From contig JARRNO010000012.1 of the NCBI GenBank assembly GCA_037384885.1, positions 1 to 46,858 on the forward strand: 46,858 bases of DNA, in the 5' to 3' direction. The DNA comes from JARRNO01 sp037384885. Lineage in GTDB: Bacteria > Acidobacteriota > UBA4820 > DSQY01. Position 1 is the stretch's first letter; each line of letters begins with the position of its first letter. Positions 41,758 to 46,858 of this stretch are shown one piece after another. The notes beneath the pieces were generated by a model that searched no databases, was not told the origin of the DNA, and saw nothing but the letters and a program-made list of their open reading frames with translations. Made by a program: the position numbers and the translations under genes.

Positions 41758-44355
41758 TCAGGAGAGATCTTCGTGGAGCTTGTGCAGAAGGTTGAGAGCC
41801 TCGAGGGGTGTCATGGAGTCGATGGAGCTCGTGCGGAGCGCCTCCAGAACTTGGCGCTCCACGCCGTTCGTTTCGAACAGGGAACGCTGGGCCGGGCGCT
41901 CCGGTTTTGCAGGTGGGGCCAGCCGGTCTCTGTTTTGTTCAAGGCCCTGAAGGACCAGCCGGGCCCGTTCCACAACCGACTCGGGAATACCGGCCAGCTC
42001 GGCCACGTGCAGGCCGTAAGATTTGTCCGCCGTTCCCTCCTCGACCGTTCGAAGAAAGACGACTTTGCCGGCGTGTTCACGCACGCCCATGGTTAGATTT
42101 TGGACGCCCGGAGTCTGGCCCAGCTCGGTCAGTTCGTGGTAATGGGTGGCGAATAGCGAGCGGCAGCCGATCCCGTCCGGGCCGAGCAACGCCTCAGCGA
42201 CAGCCCAGGCGATGGCCATGCCGTCGTAGGTACTTGTTCCCCGGCCCACTTCATCAAGAATAACGAGGGAGCGCTGCGTGGCGTTGCGGAGAATGGCGGC
42301 GGTCTCGCTCATTTCCATCATGAAGGTGGACAACCCTCGCCGGAGGCTGTCGCCTGCGCCCACGCGGCAGAAGAGCCGGTCCACCAGACCGATGGCGGCG
42401 CTTCGCGCCGGCACGAAGGAGCCCAAATGCGCCATGACCGTGATGAGCGCAAGCTGGCGAAGATAAGTAGATTTACCGCCCATGTTGGGACCGGTCAAGA
42501 GAATGAGTTGCCGGTTCTGGATGTCGAGGCGGGCCGGATTGGGGACGAAAGGCTGATGGCGTGGATCCCGCTCTAGGACGGGGTGCCGGCCCTCTTCGAT
42601 GGTGATTTCCGGCACCTCGAGTATCTCCGGGCAAATGTAGCCCCGATCGGAGGCGGTGCGCGCGAAGCCGTGCAGCACGTCCAGGCGGGCGAGCGCAATG
42701 GCCGCATCGCGCATGGCGTCCAGTTCCGGTGCAATCTCCGCCTTCAACTTTTCCCACAGACGGGCCTCGAGCCGCTCCCTTTCATCCCGTGCCGTCAGGA
42801 TCCGGTTCTCGAGATCCTTCAGCTCCGGCGTGACGAAACGCTCAGCGTTGACGAGAGTTTGCCGACGTTCGTAGTGGGAGGGCACCTTGCCGAGATTAAC
42901 CTTGCTCACTTCAAGAAAGTAGCCGAAGACTTTGTTGTAACGAATCTTCAGCGAATTGATCCCGGTGGAGGCCCGTTCGCGCTTTTCGACTTCCAGGAGG
43001 GCGCCCCTGGCATTCTCGCTCAGGTCTCTCAAGGCGTCCAGTTCTTTATGGAAGCCCGGTGCAAAGATGCCCCCTTCCCTGCCGTGTGGCGGCGGATTTT
43101 CGACGAGCGCAGACTCAAGCAGTTCAGCGAGATTTGAAAATTGGGGAATCCGGGCGGACTCCTCCTCGACCGGTCCCCCTGCCTTGGAGCACGCTTGGAG
43201 CGCGTCCGGCAGCCTCCCCAAAGCCTCGCGAAGGGCCCCGGCGTCCCTGGGCGTTGCGATACCTGCCCCAAAACGGGCCACGACGCGCGACCAGTCAGGG
43301 AAATGCTTGAGAGCCTGGTCGAATTCTCTGAAGGCGCCGGGATCGGCCATCCACCGCTTGATGTGCATCTGTCGTGTTTCGATTTCTTCGCGGCGGGCGC
43401 TCGGGGCAAGAACCCATCGCGCCAGAAGACGCGCCCCCAAGGGGGAGCGGGTCCCGTCGGCGGTCTCGAGAAGCGTGCCGCGTCTGCTTCCATCCTCCAT
43501 ATTGTTAGAAAGCTCGAGATTTTTCCGAGTGGCCTCGTCCATAAAAAGATAATCTCCCCGGCTCTCAAGGACGGGGAGCCGGAGCGGGGCGCTGCCATGG
43601 TCTTGGACGTAAACCATCAGCGCGTAAAGGGGCCCCAGGAGTTCAGGGTCGGAAGGAATGCCGGGAAGAACAGGCGGAAGCCCAAGCTTCCGGGCGAGTC
43701 GATCCTGCGCCTTCCGTCCATCGAAAAGATCAGCCGGAAGGACGGTGGGAACAGTATCTGGGGGCGCCTCGAGTTCAATCCCTTCCGGAAGAAGGACCTC
43801 CCTCGGCTCAAGCGCAGTCAACCGGTCCATGATTTCCTCAAAGTCGCCCAGGCGGGTCATGACCTCGCCGGAACTGAGGTCGGCCCAGGCGAGCCCGGAC
43901 TGGGAGGGACCAGGGAGAACAGCAGCAAGGAGAACGGATTCCGTCTGCTCCACAACACCTTCCTCGAGGACGGTGCCGGGAGTGATCACCCGGGTTACGG
44001 CGCGCCGGACGACGCCCTTGGCCCGGGCCGGATCTTCCACCTGTTCGCACACGGCGGCCTTGCACCCGGCGCGGATCAGCTTGGCCAAGTACCCGTTCAG
44101 AGCGTGATAGGGAATGCCGCACATGGGGAAGGGATTTTCTTTGTTCCGGTCCCGTGTGGTCAGGGCGATTTCAAGAATCTGCGATCCCGTGACAGCATCG
44201 TCCCCAAACATCTCGTAGAAGTCTCCCATCCTGAATAGAAGCAACTTGTCGGGATGCAGGCTCTTGAAATGGTGCCACTGGCGCATGGCCGGCGTAAGCT
44301 TTCTGGCATCGCTTCCGGCGTCCAAGATCTTCTGACCTCCACGAGAAAGGGACAT
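41758..44355 (-). CDS. mutS: DNA mismatch repair protein MutS
   Basis: This 865-residue protein has all MutS parts: mismatch-reading FYEMF in MGDFYEMFGDDA, connector and lever domains, then the ATPase with Walker A LTGPNMGGKSTYLRQ (about 620), GLSTFMMEM, Walker B LVILDEVGRGTSTYDG and the ATHYHEL motif, and a C-terminal dimerisation tail. It detects mismatches and recruits MutL. The gene is intact. Confidence 0.97.
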   Translation of the reverse strand: MSLSRGGQKILDAGSDARKLTPAMRQWHHFKSLHPDKLLLFRMGDFYEMFGDDAVTGSQILEIALTTRDRNKENPFPMCGIPYHALNGYLAKLIRAGCKAAVCEQVEDPARAKGVVRRAVTRVITPGTVLEEGVVEQTESVLLAAVLPGPSQSGLAWADLSSGEVMTRLGDFEEIMDRLTALEPREVLLPEGIELEAPPDTVPTVLPADLFDGRKAQDRLARKLGLPPVLPGIPSDPELLGPLYALMVYVQDHGSAPLRLPVLESRGDYLFMDEATRKNLELSNNMEDGSRRGTLLETADGTRSPLGARLLARWVLAPSARREEIETRQMHIKRWMADPGAFREFDQALKHFPDWSRVVARFGAGIATPRDAGALREALGRLPDALQACSKAGGPVEEESARIPQFSNLAELLESALVENPPPHGREGGIFAPGFHKELDALRDLSENARGALLEVEKRERASTGINSLKIRYNKVFGYFLEVSKVNLGKVPSHYERRQTLVNAERFVTPELKDLENRILTARDERERLEARLWEKLKAEIAPELDAMRDAAIALARLDVLHGFARTASDRGYICPEILEVPEITIEEGRHPVLERDPRHQPFVPNPARLDIQNRQLILLTGPNMGGKSTYLRQLALITVMAHLGSFVPARSAAIGLVDRLFCRVGAGDSLRRGLSTFMMEMSETAAILRNATQRSLVILDEVGRGTSTYDGMAIAWAVAEALLGPDGIGCRSLFATHYHELTELGQTPGVQNLTMGVREHAGKVVFLRTVEEGTADKSYGLHVAELAGIPESVVERARLVLQGLEQNRDRLAPPAKPERPAQRSLFETNGVERQVLEALRTSSIDSMTPLEALNLLHKLHEDLS

Positions 44356-44443
44356 GTCGCGAGTCTGAAAGAAAATTATATCAAAGCCGCGGCAGCTTGG
44401 TCATTGCTTGTATTGGCGGGCACGGATGTCATATCCTGAACCC

Positions 44444-45259
44444 ATGTCGGAAATCCTCATGCTGGGGCAAGACCTTTCAACCCGCCAAATCGAACAGTTC
44501 AGACGCACCGACCCTGCGCGGGCCTGGCGGGAAGCGTTTCCCGCGGGGGGCGGTGGTCGGGGGACGCTCCGCATCTGCTTGTTCGGCGAGAGCCGGCTGT
44601 TCATTAAGCGCGAGGCGAGGGGAGGCGTTGCGTCCTTGGTCCTGCCCGTGCACTTTTTCTTTCCGGGACCATTCGTGAGGGAATGGGAGCTCGCGCAATG
44701 GCTGGCCGGCCGCGGACACACGCCGAGGCTGATGGCACGATGGATCTTCCGTGCCGCCGGGCTTCTGAGTGTCTACACGGTGATTGAGCCTTGTTTCGAA
44801 GCGGTCCCGGTTTCCGATCTTCTCACGGGCGGCGCATTGGATGACGAGAGCCTGGACTTGGCGGGGCGCTGCATCGGAAAGCTTCACCGAAACGGGGTGT
44901 ATCACGCGGACCTGAATATCAGCAACATCCTCGTCATGCGGGGAAAGTCCGCTGTGGCGATCGATTGGAGACATTCCTACAGGACCGACGTGCTCCGTTT
45001 GCAGGTGCGCCGCCGAAATCTGCGCCGTTTCGTACGTTCATTCTGGAAAGCCCACCATCATGGGGCCCCGGAGTTGAGCCCGTCAAACTGGGACGCGCTT
45101 TGCGAAGGGTATGCCGCCGGCTTCGGCGTGGCAGAGGACTGGCTGTTTCCGTTCAAGAGAAAGTGCCGGAATCCAAGCCGAATGTGGGAGGTGGAATGGG
45201 AGCTTCAGGCCCGGCTCAAACGGGGAACCCACGCTGACGGCGCCGGATCCAGCACTTGA
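44444..45259 (+). CDS. Kdo-kinase / WaaP-type lipopolysaccharide kinase
   Basis: The product is about 271 residues from the ATG at 44444 (several in-frame starts are possible from 44408; no strong ribosome site marks one). The kinase-like core is shown by RLFIKREARGG (Lys), VREWELAQWL (Glu), and HRNGVYHADLNISNILV with the catalytic Asp, then VAIDWRHS. This matches the KdkA/WaaP family, which phosphorylates Kdo or heptose of the LPS inner core. It ends by overlapping the convergent sigma factor by 44 bases. Confidence 0.85.
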   Translation: MSEILMLGQDLSTRQIEQFRRTDPARAWREAFPAGGGGRGTLRICLFGESRLFIKREARGGVASLVLPVHFFFPGPFVREWELAQWLAGRGHTPRLMARWIFRAAGLLSVYTVIEPCFEAVPVSDLLTGGALDDESLDLAGRCIGKLHRNGVYHADLNISNILVMRGKSAVAIDWRHSYRTDVLRLQVRRRNLRRFVRSFWKAHHHGAPELSPSNWDALCEGYAAGFGVAEDWLFPFKRKCRNPSRMWEVEWELQARLKRGTHADGAGSST

Positions 45260-46046
45260 GTTTTCTGATGGTCTCCTGCTCGATCTGCCGGACGCGCTCT
45301 CGCGTCAAGCCGAGATCGTCCCCGATTTCCTGAAGCGTCTGAGGTTCATCGCCGTCCAGCCCGTGGTGCCGGGCGAGAATCATCCTTTGGCGGTTGTCAA
45401 GCATGTCCAATCCTTCTCTGAGCAAGCCCTGAATCTCCCCCTCAAGCGCGAGACCTTCGGGATTGGGTATGCTTTGATCGGCAATGTGCTCCTTCAACGT
45501 TGTTTCCGTTTCGAAGGTTTCTTCCAGGGATACTTCGCCCCTTGAAAGCACGAGTAAGTTGTCGATGGTTTCTCTGGAGGCCCCGCCTTCTTCATCGAGA
45601 GAGGCACCCGGCGGGGGCTGGGCCGATCCGTGCCGCTCGGCCTCGCGCCGGCGGCGGGCTTCCACGATACGGGACCAGCGGTAGGCGGGAATCCGGATGT
45701 TCTGGCTCTGCTCGGCGATCAGCCTGAGAATCGGCTTGCGGATCCACCAGGCTGCGTAAGTAATGAACTTACAGCCTCTCTCAGGGCGAAAGCGGCACGC
45801 GGCTTCCAGCAACCCCGCGAAACCCTCCTGAATTAAATCCTCGAAGGGGATGCCTAAATTCGGGTGATAGTATTCCCGGGCGATGGAGTAAACAAACAAG
45901 GTATGACGCTTGACCAGCAGTTCACGGTCCGCGGTGTAACCCATCGTGTCCCAAGCCCTGGAACCGCCCTGAACATTCGTAATTCGCTCTTCCAAGCAGC
46001 AGCCTCCCGGTGCGATTGGTGAAAACTCCCGCCGTACTTCAACCAT
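45216..46046 (-). CDS. Sigma-70 family RNA polymerase sigma factor (group 2/3)
   Basis: The product is about 276 residues from the ATG at 46046. Region 2 is clear (IPFEDLIQEGFAGLLEAACR, then FITYAAWWIRKPILRLI), as is region 4 with its helix-turn-helix (TLQEIGDDLGLTRERVRQIE). Region 1.1 is missing, so it is an alternative rather than primary factor; its class (RpoH, RpoS or another) cannot be fixed. The ATG lacks a good ribosome site. A six-codon ORF (46059-46039) with AAGGAAG upstream overlaps it, suggesting translational coupling or a frameshift near the start. Confidence 0.87.
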   Translation of the reverse strand: MVEVRREFSPIAPGGCCLEERITNVQGGSRAWDTMGYTADRELLVKRHTLFVYSIAREYYHPNLGIPFEDLIQEGFAGLLEAACRFRPERGCKFITYAAWWIRKPILRLIAEQSQNIRIPAYRWSRIVEARRRREAERHGSAQPPPGASLDEEGGASRETIDNLLVLSRGEVSLEETFETETTLKEHIADQSIPNPEGLALEGEIQGLLREGLDMLDNRQRMILARHHGLDGDEPQTLQEIGDDLGLTRERVRQIEQETIRKLKCWIRRRQRGFPV

Positions 46047-46059
46047 GTGCAACTGACAT
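46039..46059 (-). other. Six-codon leader ORF overlapping the sigma-factor start
   Basis: ATG at 46059 has AAGGAAG 5-7 bases upstream and codes for MSVAHG followed by TGA. The sigma-factor ATG at 46046 lies inside it in another frame. It could couple translation, or mark a one-base error that hides the true start. Confidence 0.4.
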
Positions 46060-46064
46060 GCCAA

Positions 46065-46391
46065 CTTCCTTTGTTGAGTATAGTGTCAGTATTTGCAGCA
46101 AGATACGGACTTAGGCGGCCGTGGCGTAGGTACTGAGTTCACACATGATTAGATGAAACAGTACGTGACACGCATCTATTTTCTTTGTTTTCAGGCACCT
46201 GCAATGTCACGTATTGTGTCGTTCGCCTGCGACGTTATCTGTCACCTTCGTCTGATCCTTCGGGGCGCGATCTCGAAAGATTCCTCTCCATTGTCAAGGG
46301 TCGTCGCGGGCCCCATAATAACGTCGGAGTTCGTCGCGGAAGATGCGGCCCGACGCAGGAACGCCTCGCCGCGAGTTGAAGGAGGCCAGCC
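46065..46391. other. 327-base intergenic region with an inverted repeat
   Basis: It separates the divergent sigma-factor and DUF302 genes. ACGTGACA (46163-46170) and TGTCACGT (46205-46212) form an eight-base inverted repeat 34 bases apart, a candidate operator or DNA structure. No gene is supported. Confidence 0.4.
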
Positions 46392-46793
46392 ATGATTGAA
46401 AAGCGTGCCTACGGAATGTACCGGAAGTCATCGAAACCTTTTTCTCAAGCACGCCAAGACCTGATCGACGCATTGAAGGAACGTGGCTTCGGGATCCTTT
46501 GGGAAATCGATGTCAAGAAGACCATGAAAGAAAAGGTGGGGGCGGATATGGAGCCTTATGTCATTCTCGGCGCGTGCAATCCGCCCATCGCCCACCAGGC
46601 TTTCAGCGCCGAGCCCGATGTGGGTCTGCTCCTTCCCTGCAACTGTATTGTCCGATCGACTCAGGGGGGGACCATACTGGGCGCCGTGGAGCCGCACGAG
46701 CTTTTGAAGCTGACGGGCCGGGGGGACATTGCACCCCTTGCCGACCAGGTGGAAACCGCCCTTGCGCAGGCAATCGACGAAGCAGCGGGTTGA
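46392..46793 (+). CDS. DUF302 protein
   Basis: This 133-residue protein matches DUF302: KPFSQARQDLIDALKERGFG, then MEPYVILGACNPPIAHQAF and LLPCNCIVRS. GAAGGAGG precedes the ATG. Relatives are common in anaerobes; a heme or small-molecule role has been proposed for some, but none is shown. Confidence 0.88.
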   Translation: MIEKRAYGMYRKSSKPFSQARQDLIDALKERGFGILWEIDVKKTMKEKVGADMEPYVILGACNPPIAHQAFSAEPDVGLLLPCNCIVRSTQGGTILGAVEPHELLKLTGRGDIAPLADQVETALAQAIDEAAG

Positions 46794-46831
46794 ACCTGCA
46801 GCGAACTTCAAATTCGCACAGGGGTGCGGAC

Positions 46832-46858
46832 GGGGGCGGCGCCTACCGGCGCCGCCCG
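46832..46858 (+). terminator. Hairpin after the DUF302 gene, cut by the window end
   Basis: GGGCGGCGCC and GGCGCCGCCC form a ten-base stem with a four-base loop at the very end of the window. Any T-run would lie outside, so terminator function is probable but not seen. Confidence 0.6.

Overview
The window looks like one chromosomal contig of a GC-rich, Gram-negative, anaerobe-type bacterium of the Desulfobacterota (old Deltaproteobacteria), most probably near Syntrophobacter. This is inference from gene content and protein flavour: an ffs-dnaX-ybaB-recR run ending in a Roadblock/MglA pair, Kdo-kinase-type and heptose-kinase LPS genes, a COG2403-arcC-argF cluster, and a 615-residue protein of a type seen in that group. 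Two runs of N (6929-6932, 36374-36406) show that it is a draft scaffold. I see no phage, plasmid, intact insertion sequence or CRISPR array.

Layout. 1-5355: the end of a purine permease, a transglutaminase-like TPR lipoprotein, a DUF456 membrane protein, a phosphoglycolate-phosphatase-like HAD enzyme and a large uncharacterised protein. 5367-8086 (minus): a secreted protein translationally coupled to the ComM AAA ATPase. 8262-14177: a TPR protein with two cyclic-nucleotide-binding domains, the NAD(P)HX repair enzyme Nnr, a broken tsaE, an FmdB zinc ribbon and RlmD. 14263-14338: tRNA-Gly, followed by a MITE-like repeat. 14894-20426: a COG2403 GTPase (rearranged), arcC (internally deleted), argF, recA and hemL (deleted and frameshifted). 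20544-23861: radC, a ComEA-like protein, a pseudopilin, and the MglA/Roadblock pair. 24004-26797 (minus): recR, ybaB, dnaX and the 4.5S RNA gene. 26937-33734: a coiled-coil exported protein with a sigma-54 response regulator, SppA, a lytic transglycosylase, an Nfu protein, an AMMECR1 protein and an aldo-keto reductase. 33766-40715 (minus): a Gld-type ABC exporter operon running into DUF4340, DUF2752, the heptose kinase and ubiE. 40990-46858: Hsp20, MutS, a Kdo-kinase-like protein, a sigma-70 factor and a DUF302 protein.

Most genes are ordinary housekeeping functions. Read together they cover DNA repair and recombination (RecA, RecR, RadC, MutS, ComM), replication (DnaX), secretion (4.5S RNA, SppA), envelope and LPS modification, and carbamoyl-phosphate metabolism.

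The unusual signal is that at least five otherwise well-conserved genes (tsaE, COG2403 GTPase, arcC, hemL, gldG) lack an internal block or have it scrambled, usually with a frame change and usually at or next to a strongly conserved motif. A sixth, ubiE, has a single-base frameshift. In the COG2403 gene a perfect 119-bp segment occurs twice and replaces a native segment. Either this locus is undergoing real microhomology-type rearrangement, or (more likely, given the N gaps) the draft assembly was mis-joined at conserved segments. Raw reads would decide. I do not see a convincing new biological system; the best uncharacterised leads are the COG2403 GTPase with carbamate kinase and ornithine carbamoyltransferase, the dual cyclic-nucleotide sensor beside nnr, and the secreted partner of ComM.
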